Source: Gracilaria domingensis (taxonomy: Eukaryota; Rhodophyta; Florideophyceae; Gracilariales; Gracilariaceae). Taken from it: a stretch of 64,000 nucleotides of DNA. Below, piece after piece: positions 33,416 to 45,449 of the stretch. Location: assembly GCA_022539475.1 (NCBI GenBank), contig VCMS01000268.1, forward strand, positions 18,363 to 82,362. Direction: 5' to 3'. Each line of letters opens with the position of its first letter. The stretch's first letter is position 1. The position numbers and the translations under genes are program-made. The notes under the pieces are model-generated. The model had not been told where the DNA came from, made no database searches, and saw only the letters and a list, made by a program, of their open reading frames with translations.

Positions 33416-34070
33416 TACACGAACAGAAACACTAAAAGCATAGTGTAGCCGCCAAAACCCATGTTCTAAACAGTATAAAAAGAACTTATCGCCCGAAGTC
33501 TCCAAACATTCCACGACCATCGGCACCATATCAATGGAACCACCTAAATGCCTCATTCCACCATGCCATTGGATCGCGCAACACTGCGCGAGGAAGTGTG
33601 GAATCATTCAAACAAGCCTCTAAAGACATACGCAAGTATTTGTAGACGTTTCGGGTTGCCAGGGGGGTAGGTTCATTGCGTTCTGTTACGCTTTCTCAAC
33701 AGCATAAACGGACTCCAACCAGTTTACTATGAACATGTGATTCTCAATTAACGAACCGGAGGTCGTTTTCGTGCTCTAACCAAACATGAAGAGAATAACA
33801 TTGCAGAGGCAGTAACTATTACACTCGCCAAAGCACTCCCATTACGAGCCAAAAGTCTATGTAACTTAACTCAAGGGTATGTTCAATTAGTTCCGTCTTC
33901 TCGACAGAGGGCCATTCCTCTTAAGGACGGCAGGCCTTCGCCAGCTTGGACAACAACTTTTTGCAGCCGTCACTCTGAGATACAGTTTAAAAGCGTAAAA
34001 TCCATTGGAGACAAACGGGTTACAGCAGTGACGCAAGGAACTATATCCGATCATATTTTTCGACTGAGCG

Positions 34071-34510
34071 CACCCAGAGAAACACGTTGATATCCACATG
34101 ATATTCCTTAGATATGTTTTGGATATCCGAGTGATTTCTGCGATAAACATATGTTTTTCGAAATCGGATATGCGACTGGTGTACATATGATACACTCTAA
34201 TGCTTACGATATCCATACCAATGATATGCGTTTGATTTGTGGATACCCGAATGATGTCCGAGCAGTCCCAAGAGAAGCAAATTTGGTTTTCGAAATCATT
34301 TGTCACATCTACTTTGACATCTTTCAAAGTAGTCAATGCATGTCTCAAGGGCATCAAAAAAGTATCATTTCGTACATCATCTGTCATATCTCATGGATAT
34401 CACACGGATATCATGGATATACGCAAGATATCCAGATGATATCCCAAAGACATCCGGATTTCAAATCTACGGGGCATCATTCGAACATCCATTTACTTCT
34501 CTGGGGCAGT
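34071..34510. mobile_element. GATATC-rich MITE, copy c
   Basis: A 440-base insertion in the pogo transposase. Ends are CACCCAGAGAAACACG and, inverted, ACTGCCCCAGAGAAGTAAATG. The flanks GACTGAGCG and GATTGAGCG form a 9-base (or 8-base) target duplication with one change. An 8-base duplication and CAGAG-type ends suggest a hAT-related element (inference). Confidence 0.8.
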
Positions 34511-34894
34511 GATTGAGCGCTATAACGCTCGCCATCCGCGACGCATTCTCAACATAGATGAGACGGGCATCTCGTTCAAGCGCATCGTAGGACGCAGTTT
34601 TAGGAAGGGATTTTTTGGCCATGTGACAAGAAGCTAGCCCAAACTAACTAGAGCAAATCTGGTCTATGTGACGGTTATGCGGGCCATTTCAGCCGATGGT
34701 GAATGCCGCACTCCCGTCATTGATTTCCTTGGGAAGCAGGCACTCTTTTGTCGCATTTTAGGGAGAGTTCAAACGATACATGATTTCCTACCCAAGCAAC
34801 AAAATATTTCAACGTAATCTCACCGGTTTGGATAGGAACATAATCATGGAATGGGCGAAGAACTTCCTCGAGGAAACGAAGCAGTTTCGAAGTA

Positions 34895-35122
34895 CTCAGT
34901 GCTCGTGCAGTTGAATTTAATTCGATTATCATAGGATGTTCCGCTTTTTTTCGGTTAATTTTCATTAAAGCAAGTCGTGCGTCATTATGTTTTCATTGCC
35001 TCAAAATCTAACGAGATTCTGTTGAAAACAATTTTTCTAAAAAATTTTATTTAATGAAATTTTCTTGAAAATCCACGAAAAAGACTTAGATACAGAAAAG
35101 TAAATGAGTACTCAATGACAGA
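34895..35122. mobile_element. Small AT-rich repeat g, copy 2
   Basis: Interrupts the pogo DDE domain between the ETKQFR block and the LMDGYDG block. Matches 29,690-29,925. Confidence 0.65.
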
Positions 35123-35880
35123 AAGTTTTTCCGGGGGTAAAGGCGAGTATCTTCTGCCCTTGATGGATGGATATGATGGATGGGTATGCTTCCCACGAGC
35201 AATTCAATGCGTTGAATTTTGCGATGGAAAGCAAAGTCTTCGCTGTCCGGTTGGCGCCCCATACCTTACATATTTTGTAACTTTGGAAGTTAGTGTCTTT
35301 TTCCCCATACAATTCCTATCTTCCGAGTTACATTCACGAATTTTGATGGCAAATAAAATTGTCCGACGCTTTTCACATAGCCGAATGTATTGCGAAGGCA
35401 TTATTGCGATCTTGTACTTACTGCAAAACCATTCTTGGATTCGAAAGCACTGGAGCATAGTGTCGTGACGTCTACAGAGCCTGCATCGATCCACTCAAGA
35501 ATTTTGTTTCAGAATAAGAGAAGGAGACAGAGGCTTCTAGTTCAGAGGAGTTTGTGTAATCTTTCTCGGCACAAGCACGCTCTCTTATCCGTGACGCCGA
35601 TGTAGAAGAAAATAGTACCGTGAGAATCAATACAGAAAGGAGTGCTGTTCTGACGGCGAAGGTTTTTCTTGACGCGTTGGGACGGAGAGCCTCCTGACGT
35701 GGATGTAAGAAAAGTGACACCACGAAGAAACCTCGACGCAGAAAGAGGCCAGGATCGGAATGCTCTCAAGGTATGCGTCACTTGCAGCAGCATATGCCAG
35801 CCAGAGCCGTACCGCGACAAATTTTGCAGGCAAGCCGTTGTTTTCGGCGAGCCGTTAGAGGGCAGAAGACGCTGATTTCG

Positions 35881-36354
35881 GACACTCGTGCGAAAGAGAA
35901 ATTAATCAACGATTTTTGTAATCGCGCAATTTTTGGCTCTTGTCAATAAATTGGAAGAATTCGGCTTTTTTATAGTATTGTGTTTGTGAGTTTTTAGGCC
36001 TGTAGGAAGGGATCAGTAATGCAGTTCTGGGAACTCCTTTCTGTGTTATATCATATGTTGTCCTCATTGTAGTGAGGTTAGACTTCACCCTTTTTTATTC
36101 GTGGTCGAGGAGTACAAATTGAACGTCTACTTGTTGTCGTTTGGGCCTTCTTGTCCAGAGTGAAGGAAGGAGCGCAGGAGATTCGCAAGGATAGACTCCT
36201 TGTGGTTAATGGTCAAGGATAATGTTACGGCCTTTCTAGATAAAGACAAGACATATACAAATTGCACGCGTGTAACAAAGGAATTTAGAATAGAATAACT
36301 TTGCAGTCTGAAATATTAAAAAAACTCTGATAAAACTATTTTTCAAGTGCCTTT
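35881..36354. other. AT-rich stretch without genes
   Basis: No supported frame. It may include the 3' end of the pogo element. Confidence 0.4.
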
Positions 36355-36687
36355 TTGTTGTTCTCCATCAGAAAGCCAGGAAAGAATTGTGGACATGGAC
36401 GTCTGCCGATTTGTCCATGTCCTTTTGTGGAAAGGCCCAAAGGTTTATGGTTGGATGGAGAGAAATACCACTATGAGCAACGATTGAATCGTTGGAGATA
36501 CGACAGTATACCGAACTTGTTCAAATCAGCAAAACGGCTTTTTTTGTTCTACCCAATACTGGCGCTAGACGTTGGTAACGATTTCGGTTTTCTGCTTTAC
36601 ATGCACTCGTCCCGGTGCAGATACTCTCGCCAGCACGGCGTCCAATGCTATAGTATAGCACGCCAGATCAACGGGGGCTCTACATGA
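36355..36687 (+). CDS. Unrecognised 110-residue frame
   Basis: Contains a Cys/Pro patch (CGHGRLPICPCPFVERPKG) and then YHYEQRLNRWRYDSIPNLF. Plausible composition but no family recognised. It ends against the putative LTR of the second gypsy family and may be a truncated piece of something larger. Confidence 0.3.
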   Translation: MLFSIRKPGKNCGHGRLPICPCPFVERPKGLWLDGEKYHYEQRLNRWRYDSIPNLFKSAKRLFLFYPILALDVGNDFGFLLYMHSSRCRYSRQHGVQCYSIARQINGGST

Positions 36688-36689
36688 GC

Positions 36690-39600
36690 AATGGTGACGT
36701 CACGGGCCTCTGAGCACGTGTGTCTACTGTACCACGTGGGGCCCGCACGCGCATGCATGGTAAGGACTAATTAGTTTATTTATATTAATTTAGAGTTAAT
36801 ATTTGCTAGGTAGTATAGAAATGTGGCCGGGGTGGTGCAGCAAGACTGCACCTCCCGGTGGCCCACGCGGCCCTAGGTCCGTGAGAGCTGGAGGGGTGCT
36901 CGGGGGTACTAGACCCCCGAGCCGCCAACATCCCACACCAAATGGTAAAGTCAAGCACCAACTACATTAAAGTGACACCACTTTGGTTCTACAGTCCCCA
37001 ATTGGTAAGTCTAGTCGACCTCCACTTGGTTTGATGACCTGGAAGTTTATACGTGCCTGCTGCACACCAGTGCAGGCGTATTTACCAATTGCAAACCGTG
37101 CACTATAGGCAACGTTGGGTGCTGCCTACCTATTAGGTGTCACGTGGTTAAATCTCCGCTGGGTCAAGCTCCTCCGGGTGCTCCCCGCTGACAGTTCGAC
37201 CCGATCGGTTATACCACATATTTTGGTCTCTCGACTTAGAATTTGTGGATTACCAAGTGGTTTTGGATAGGGAGGATTTGTAAGTCACGACATACCCGAG
37301 TGGTTTGGTTCCCAGTGCCGAAGCAATTCGCTACGACACCAATTTTTTAAATGGAGAAACGGAGCGTGCGCTACCCGAAAAGGATGCCAAGCGCTCCACC
37401 AAGTGGTCACCCCATACGGGGTTCAGTATCCTATCCGGTGTTGGATAACCCGGAGGACCTGATTCGGAAGGAGTGCCCACCCAAGGGGAAGAACGAAGAC
37501 CGAGAGGCTGGGGGCCCCTCGACCCTTCCCCGGGCTCTCAAAGTGGACGGAGGAGTGGCTCCGCTACGGCAGAGCCTGCTCCTGTAACAACCCCAGTGGT
37601 AGACCAAATGGAGGTGCCAGTGGGCTCGCAACTGGACCTGAACGAGGCCACCCGAGTGGTAGTTAATCGCGCCTCCCAGGACGTCCTCGACAAGGCAACC
37701 GTGGTAGTGTTACAGTATCTCGAGAACGAGGTACGAGGGCAAATAGACCGATTGGTAATGTTAGCTCTGCAGCAGCAGGGAGCTAAGCTTCAACCTGAGA
37801 TGGCGGCCCAGGCCGCGCTCATGAAGCACGCTCCCCATTATGCGGCACAGGCTATTAGACCACTTGGTATTGCCCACCTCTACCTTCCTACCCAACCAAT
37901 TGGTGAAGAACTTATCGACCGCATGGGGAAAGGCGTAGAGCCTCCTGGGATGGAAGGCCCTACATACGTATACCTTCCCCAAGCAACTGGTGCAGCTCCA
38001 TGAGGACCAGATGGTGGAGACCCTGATGGAGATTCTTCGAGCTCAGGAGACGAGCGTCAACGTAAACCAAATGGAAAGAAGAATAAGACCAAAGAGGGAA
38101 AGAGAAAGAGTCGTTGGTCGGACTCGGACTCTTCGTCCTCGGAGACCGATTTGGATTTGCCAGGAGACGACGACCGTAAAGGTTCACGACGCAAGAGAAA
38201 AGACTCTCACCTGAAGAGAAGAAAGACTTCCCCCAAGGGTAAAAACAAAAGTTATAATGATTCGAACTCGACTTCCAACGAGGACACTGACCTAGAGGTG
38301 CTTACACCGCTTAACGATTTATTCACCGAAGCGGTTGACTCCCGTACCTACAGGTTGGAGCAGAGACAGGCTGATTACACCAAAGAGGTAGCTCAGAAAA
38401 GAACGAAGCATCATAGGAAGCTTCGTTTCCATGGGACTCGCTTTAACGGGGATGACCCTATTGTGATCATTGACTTCCTTTAAAGGTTCAAGATCGCGTT
38501 TGACCAGAACGGGTTTTCAGAGGCAGCGGCCATGTGGTTGTTTCTATTCTACCCAACCTGTCAGGCTGGAGCTTTGCTCCATAGCCACCTCCAAGGCAAT
38601 ACCATGGGGGTGGACGAAGACCGAACGGAAATGTTGACGACATACCCCCAGGTGGTCAACTTCCTTCTGGAGACCTATGCGACCGATGAGGTAATTCAGG
38701 AAGCGTACGCTGAGGTGCTCCCGTAGCCCCAGCGCGCGGGACAAACCGAATTGAAATTTGCTCGCTCCCTATGGGCATTACCCTCCCGCTGTAGAAGCTT
38801 GTTTACTATCAAGAGGTTGAAATTGATGTACGCCGACAACGTGGCGAAGTCTATACGATCACAGATTCGTATCTACCTAGTGTTAGGACACTGGATCGGT
38901 GGTTGAGGACTCGGATCGATGGTTGAGAACGTGAACGATGGTGACTGCCGAGGAGAAGTCGGGCAGTCGACCAGGGTTTATATGGAGAATCGGACCTTCG
39001 AAAATAAGGTCGGTAACGCAGATTTCTAGAATATCCCTCAAACTAATGTGTCTATGAGTACTGGTCCTTGCGTCGGAACTAGTATAGAAACTGTGCGTAG
39101 AAATCGACAGTGGAGTCTTCTAGAAGCTTCTAGAAGTTCCTGCAACGTGTCCATTTGTAGAACTTCCAGCAAGGCACCGAAATTATGAAGTCGGTCATGA
39201 CGTCAACTGACAAGGCAGACATCACACATGACATGTCTTGCTAACATTATGACAACTAATGTCAAACAAAGACTCTGAGGATCATAAGGGTATCAAATCG
39301 GATCGCTAGATCATGGGGAGTTCAAAAAACGCATTAAAACATTGAATAACGAAATAGAAGCATAGCAATATAACAAAATCAAATAAAAACATTACCAGAA
39401 TTAACGAAATCCTAACACCTAGCTACCAACCGCACGATCGACTACAACGCACTAGCCCGCCATGCGCAGGAGCTAGGCGACACCGTTCGGTCAGGGTCCC
39501 GGAAAGACTCCGCACCACTTGGCAAACCATCGAAGAAGAAAGGGAAAACCAGGCGGTCAGTGTTCGACGTAGAGAAAGAGGAGACCACCACGGATGAGGC

Positions 39601-40870
39601 ATCCACACAATACGCCTCTCAGAATCATCCTGTCCACTTGGTGCATGGACGGCCGACGGCACGATCGCACGGTAATACCTCTTGGTCCCGCTCGGTATCC
39701 AGCGAGCCACGCTCGAGGCATACATGGTCTCCGCCATCACAGGTATCCGTACCGGTCAGCCCAGTCCTTGCGGTGCCATTAAACCAATATGAAGGTAATG
39801 GACCACCCCCACAGCACCGGAGTGCAGCACTTACTGTAGTTCGTCCCCCATCACGTGCCTCGTCGCTCGCGATGAAGAACCCCACAACCGGTAATCTCCT
39901 CTATTGGTTCTGCTTTTCGTCTCACCACTTGGCAACAGCGTGCGCGAGCGTGGCTCCGCAGAACAAGAATGCGCTTCTCAACGCTAGCCAGCAAAACCAC
40001 CAAGATATATTGGGGCCCACGGCGCGGAGCGCAGGCACGCGGAATGCAAATGCTCGCCCCAATGCCTCGGCACCTCACCAGGTACACATCATCACGGAGC
40101 AGGACCAAATGGATTCAGACCCGCAGGCGGAAAACGCCAAACAGTTGGGATAGAGGCCTTCCCCAACTGCCCGAACGCGGAGGGCCTTCCAGAACCAAGT
40201 GGTGCAAATATGGACGATTATTCATCGGTTACAGGGAAGGAGAGCCTCATGGATGGCATCGAATCAATATGCTTTGTCAAGCATATTAACTATAAGTTAA
40301 ACGTTACCCTCGGGTTTACTTCTAAGCGTTTGGTACCATGCGTCACTGTCCTGCACACCGGAGCTAGACCTAATCTGGTGAATGCCAAACTATTAACTTA
40401 TCGACAACTAAGACGCTTCAGCGGTGTACACTAACTAACCCACTGGTTGATCCCAACAATAGACCGCTAACGGTTATGGGAGCGCATACAATAATGGTAT
40501 TGATGGACACCATGAAGTTACGAGTTTTCTTTATCGTCGTTAACCAATTGGCAACAGACTGTATTCTGCGGACAAATTTCATAAACCAGCACCTTCGTGC
40601 GATTTGCCCCCGCTCCAGAACGGTGCTGTTCCATAATGGTCCGCGTATTGCTATTGTGGGCAAGCACAGAGAGGCTCCACATCTGCGGGCGGAGCTACAG
40701 CAACAACCGGTCCGGAGAATACTCTCTCCATTAAGTTTCGAGTTGCAAAGGCGGTGACTATACCGCGTATAAAACTCTTGGTAGGGAAGGTGACATGCCA
40801 GCAATCTGGCCTGTTACCCATTCAAACCCATTTCAGGTTGGCGGAACGGCATATGAACTTAATGGGAAAT
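36690..40870 (+). mobile_element. Second gypsy family fossil (E5): LTR, gag, protease
   Basis: A putative LTR (about 36,690-37,218, ending ATACCACA; start uncertain) is followed by a primer site (TTGGTCTCTCGACTTAGAA), gag pieces from 37,351 on (a capsid-like block near 38,290-38,725 with FNGDDPIVIIDF) and a protease region at 40,210-40,760 (VLHTGARPNLVN). Reverse transcriptase is absent; the element stops at the LTR beginning 40,890. Broken in several places and carrying one solo LTR insertion. It contains 16 copies of CCANNTGG. Confidence 0.75.
38881..39417 (+). mobile_element. Solo LTR type F in gag of E5
   Basis: A 537-base LTR with ends TGTTAGGA and TCCTAACA, flanked by the perfect 5-base duplication CCTAG (38,876-38,880 and 39,418-39,422). 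A TATATGG box lies about 115 bases in. No other copy is in the window. The perfect duplication suggests a fairly recent insertion. Confidence 0.88.
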
Positions 40871-40889
40871 GGGATAGTAGGCAACATCC

Positions 40890-42191
40890 TGTGGTGCAAA
40901 CCCACGTGCGGGAAAACAACAGCCGCGTCGCCGAAAAGCACCGACAGGGTGATCACGTCCTGCTCCCTATAGTGGTAGGGACAGTGATAGAACCCTCCGA
41001 TAGGGCTGACACGAGCCGGGTGTAAATCCGGGCAGCCTCTTTCTGGGCGTGCAGACAGAGGTGGGGGTGGGTAGAATCGGCGTGAAATCCGAGTTGTTCG
41101 GCGAGCGAAAGCCAGTGGAGGTATGCAGCCCAACGGTAACCCTAGCAAGATTTTATTTATATATGGTGCATTACGTAATGCAAAAAGTATTAAATGGCTT
41201 ATTTTTGCGAAACAATTGGTTCACAAATGGCGCATGAAATCAATGAAAACCATCATATGTGCGCCATTTGCATCACAGTGTAAGAGAATTTGTACGCCAT
41301 TTATAACAGTAGTTATAAATTGTGAACAAATGGCGTAAAAGTATATCGCTCTTGTTTTTGAGACCTTCAGGAGTTATGTATTAATTATACGCTGTTTTCA
41401 AATAGTGGTAGAAGTGGCGTACAAGTTGTGCTACATCGCATTTCAAATGGCGGATAAATGGTGGTTGCTATGGAGTTTATACGCCATTTAGTAAACATAT
41501 ATATATATATATATCACAATTGTCCGCCATTTACTACTTTTCGCATGAGCTAATGCGCCATTTATTATTTCTTTTTTTCCCAGGGTAAAGGACAACGAGA
41601 GTTCAACAAACGAGCCGCACTTTGGAGCACTGACTCGCGTTAAGCGGTAAAATGTCCCGAAACAAATGGGGCAAACCTGTATAACAGGGTAGAATAGCGA
41701 GAGTTGTATGACGGAAATAATAACACTAAAACAATAGAAAGATGCCGTAACGAGGGTGTAGGACTCCTCAGTGGTAGAGGTCGGATGACTAGCCCGGAAT
41801 TGCGGCGGATTGCCCGGTAAGGGACGAAGACCGTTCGCAAGCGGCAAGAAAGTCAGAGCCAAATGCCTCCTTGAGGTTTACTTCCCGTACAGTGGCGGCA
41901 AGTGCCGCCACTTATATACAGCACTGAGAAATATCAAGCTAAAATATCTAAGTATCCGTGGCTGCCGGCCAAGATTCTACACGTAGGAAACCGTGGCCGA
42001 TTTGCCACGGCACACCCAGCATCGGACCAACTCAGCACACGTGTGCAGGAACACTACCCTTCCTAGGTATAGCCCGAAATGAGCAATTGTCACAATGCCT
42101 TCTCATAACATGAGGTGTCGAAGCCGGTAACGGATCAACGAAATATGACATGCACCCCAGTGCATCCCTGTAAAGGGCGTTTTGCTCTACA
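40890..42191 (-). repeat. 3' LTR (type B) of gypsy fossil E3, with nested element
   Basis: Read on the minus strand it starts TGTAGAGCAAAACGCC at 42,191, directly after the polypurine tract GAAGGGGGAGA (42,202-42,192), and ends TTTGCACCACA. Without the insertion at about 41,134-41,583 its length is about 850 bases, matching the solo LTRs at 20,597 and 21,487. Confidence 0.85.
41134..41583. mobile_element. Small TIR element f inside an LTR
   Basis: A 450-base AT-rich element with long imperfect terminal inverted repeats (ATGGTGCATTACGTAATGC and ATGGCGCATTAGCTCATGC). The 10-mer AAATGGCGnA/TnCGCCATTT recurs about nine times inside in both directions. It includes an (AT)n run at 41,500-41,520. 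Non-coding MITE. Confidence 0.8.
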
Positions 42192-42352
42192 TCTCCCCCT
42201 TCTCAGGCTGAGACACCCGACTCCATCGGATCGACGCGCCTCGCGATGAGGGCATATAACGAAGCCTTTTCAGAGGGGTCTGCCGAGAAATGTTCGGAAC
42301 CACGCACACCTCTCTTGACCATAACAACCCCCAAGCTCTCCAACACACCGAT

Positions 42353-43857
42353 GTCTCAAAATAACCCCAACGCTCCAAGCGCTACTCCGTCTTCGACCGC
42401 TCGTATGCAAGTATCGAACCCGCGTTTCCGGTCTGTGCCTCTTCCGCAGTCGGTGGCTGCCTCTAAGCTGGGCTCTTCCGGACAAGATCAAGCTCTAGTT
42501 CAAGCTGGCTCCGCGCCCGTGTGGGACTATTTCAATGCCGAAGTGCCCGCATCTTTGGGTGGTTGGCATACAGCAGGTGCCTTACGTATTTGGGACCCTC
42601 AAAAGCATAGCTTCCTGTTCGCTCAGGCTCCATGGTTCGACGCCGATGCCATTTCGGACACTGAGCTCGTCGACTCATTGCCCCGTTGACGGTCTACTCT
42701 CTGGTGGGCTTACGGTAGATGTTACCCGTTTTTGGGATTGGAGAACCCGCATCGCAGTCAACCCGAGTTGCCTATTCGTAGGTCGAAATGAGTCGAGACA
42801 ATTTGCTCGCAACGAGATGGCTCGCATCGGGTATGCGCGACACTTCGGAGTTCCAAACGAGCATCTGGTTCCGGCGTAGTACAAGTATGACGTGGCTCGA
42901 TACCGAACATTCGGCGGAGTCGGCTATGGTGACTCTCTAGGCAATGCATTGAAAGATAATTACTGATATTCGGACACTGTTCAGCATCATCAGGAGTTGA
43001 TACTGTGGGCCCGGCTCATCCTTCGCGCCGAATTCCGTTATCTTCGCCGTCCAGAACGGTCTGAGTACCACGTAGGCCTCCGTTTCGAGAGGAAGTGGTG
43101 CTCCCGGTTCGGGATATTGCCGCCGTACCAGTGTACGGAAGTTGAGCGAATCGCCGGAGACTCCCGCCGTGGGCGCTACTTGCCGCTGCCTTCGTTTTGG
43201 CTTGCGGTAAAGGTCCCGCGAGGGTGTCAAGTCGAACTCCCGCCCTGTCTCACGTAAATACGGTCATACTTTATTAGCGATCGGCCTCGCCGCTTGAGGA
43301 GCATCCTGGCCACTGAATAGACCGTCCGTGTAGCGGCATTCCTCCTCATGGAGGCATACGATGCCTAAAGTCTTTGGCACATTCCGGACCTCATCCGGCA
43401 GTCTATCCGAAACCTGGACCTTTACGAAGTACTCGGCTCAGTTGGCAATGCGCGAGAAGCAACTGCTTTGGTGGACGTCTTTGACCAGATCAACTGGGAT
43501 GAAGTGCCTGCGAGTTCGGTATCTGTTGGAGTTCGCCCGCAAAACGATCGTTCTCCGGGTCGTAGCGTTAATGCCGGCGACTTCGACTACTTCGACCCAT
43601 GCGATTGGGAGGTGATTGAACCCGCCGAGGCGGCTGCGCGTAGCCAAGAGGACCGATACATCCCCGAGGGGCACCCACGAGGGTTGGTCGATGTCGATGA
43701 CGACGGCGAGGACCCTGCCGAGGGAGATAGCCGCATAGATGAGGGAAGCCCAAAGGGCGTGGAGAACGAACCGAAGCCCGAGTCGATGGGAGACGGCGAC
43801 GAAGTCGTTGTCGTCGAACCACCCGCCGCAGTGGCTCCTGCGCCAACTGCGCCGTAG
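42353..43857 (+). pseudogene. Opposite-strand frame of E3
   Basis: The third copy of the frame seen at 9,216 and 27,130. Shared blocks include APWF, LILRAEFRYLR, RFERKWCSR and VELPPCL, each at the expected distance. Its sequence is clearly diverged from E1, which makes the kept blocks informative. It lies just inside the polypurine tract, as in E2. Broken in several places. Confidence 0.75.
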
Positions 43858-44429
43858 GCTCAGGTCGTGGCTTCCGCTGGTGGCGGCAATACCAACCTTA
43901 CTTCGCGAGCAGCGGTCATTCGTGACTTCCTTCGAAGCGTAGGGGTTGCCGTCTCTGTCACGGTGAGCGATGAATCGGAATTACAAGCAATAGCTGCATA
44001 GCGCTTTTCTGGGGCTTCCGGCGGTAGCGACACCCCAGGTGCTGGGCCATCGGGCGTCTAGCCCTCCCACAGAGGACTCCCGATGGGGCGTTGTAGCTAT
44101 TAGTAAACCCCATTGAGGGGCAGAACTCCATAGTTAGAGGAAAACTTCATCCTTATTAGGCTTGGCTCATGAATTTTTCTTCTTGGTCTCCCCCTTCTCA
44201 GCGGGCAGTACCTCAGTAGAGGCTGTTGCGATTAGCCCACGGATTAGGGGTAAATTTGTCCGCATAAAATGGCTGTAGCTATTTTTCGTAGTCTTCTGTT
44301 CCATTTCCTGGCTTGGGTTTCTTTTTCTGGCTTGGTTTTACTTTTCTTCATATCCACTGTACCGTGGCTTCCGCATGCGCTGGGTTTTGTTTCTCTTCTG
44401 TAGCGTCCGCGATAGGCGGCTTAGTCCGT

Positions 44430-44702
44430 TTAGACGGCAGTGCTCATTAATTGTGTCGGTGGGCAACCCACTTGGGGCTTGTCCAGTGGAGCTCGTATCG
44501 AAGTCCGTGGGCTACGGTGGTACTGCAAAACCTTAGAGCGAGATAGATGTTCAATAGATTCATGTTTATTCTCAGAAGAGGCGTAGCTGTACCAACGGAC
44601 TCGATACAGTAGCTCCACGTCAGGGGCGTAACCGTGACTTATCAGACGGTCAATAACGAACTCCTTATCGAAAACTCTCCGCTCGGCGTGCGGCTTGGTC
44701 AT
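44430..44702 (-). CDS. Chromodomain frame of E3
   Basis: Ninety residues, starting MTKPHAERRVFDKEFVIDR and keeping LLYRVRWYSYASSENKHESIEHL. It is a chromodomain-like fold with poor cage residues, as in E1. It is again separate from integrase. The element as a whole is a fossil. Confidence 0.65.
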   Translation of the reverse strand: MTKPHAERRVFDKEFVIDRLISHGYAPDVELLYRVRWYSYASSENKHESIEHLSRSKVLQYHRSPRTSIRAPLDKPQVGCPPTQLMSTAV

Positions 44703-45449
44703 TTTGTCCTCTTTTGAGGTGTCGTTGGTGGTTTTCCCGCCGTGGGCGTCGTCTTCAGTCGGGTTCCGTCCTGACGGCAGTACGTTCTGTAGGCCAGGTG
44801 GTCCTGGTGGCGGTGGTGTTTCCCTGATATTCAGGGTTCCAGATTTCTGGCTATTCCTTCCCGTATTTTCGGGCTGTTACCTTGCTTTGGTCTTCTCGAA
44901 TAGCGAGCTTCCGGTGTTCCGGCAAGAACTCCCGTCGTGAGAGTGAACGGTCCTCATTGCGCTGCAACAGCGAGTGGTGCTGTGGCACGTGCCGAGGTGA
45001 CGTTTCGCCAGGTATTGCTGGTGGTGAGGCCTGCGCAGTTGCACGGCTGTGCGCTGCCGATTCAAATTCGGAATTTTTTTTTCAGTGGCGGCGAGCCTTA
45101 CAGCGGGCATGTGCCCGGCTCGTGTGCTGTAATCCTCCACCGGAGGCGTATCACCGGCAAACCCAGACACTTAGCACGTTGTGCGCGCGCGTGCAGCAGT
45201 AGCCTGCAGCCCACTTACTGTGGCGTATCGGCTCGCCGTATCGGCGGTTACCTCCGTGTTCTCAACGGCTTCATCACTCGATGCTTCTGTAAAATCACAA
45301 TACGGTCTTTTCCGACAAGCTTCTCTTCCGGTCTTCCGGCTTTCTCCAGCGCAAGTAAGCTACCTATATCGGACTCGTTCTGTATCGGGCATGTCTCTTC
45401 CGCGTGTAGCGCGGCTGGTGTGATGGTTGCGACGCACTCCTGTGAGATA

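Larger units (their letters stand above)
33620..35880 (+). mobile_element. pogo/Tigger-type DNA transposon, dead
   Basis: Transposase remains in several frames. A CENP-B-type helix-turn-helix part (33,760-34,060) includes FRALTKHEENNIAEA, PLKDGRPSPAWTTTF and KSIGDKRVTAVTQG. The DDE domain begins ILNIDETGISF (about 34,545), continues VTVMRAISADGECRTPVIDF, then EWAKNFLEETKQFR, and after an insertion the second catalytic block near LMDGYDG (about 35,160). A C-terminal part reaches about 35,880. Frames change repeatedly and stops are present, so it is inactive. Two non-coding elements (34,071-34,510 and 34,895-35,122) are inserted in it. The terminal inverted repeats are not located. Confidence 0.75.

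Noticed and set aside
36355-36687. Zinc-binding protein (Cys-rich patch)
   Set aside because: The four Cys do not fit a known spacing and no relatives are recognised, so it is left as an unknown frame.
41500-41520. (AT)n run as an origin or promoter
   Set aside because: A plain microsatellite inside MITE f.
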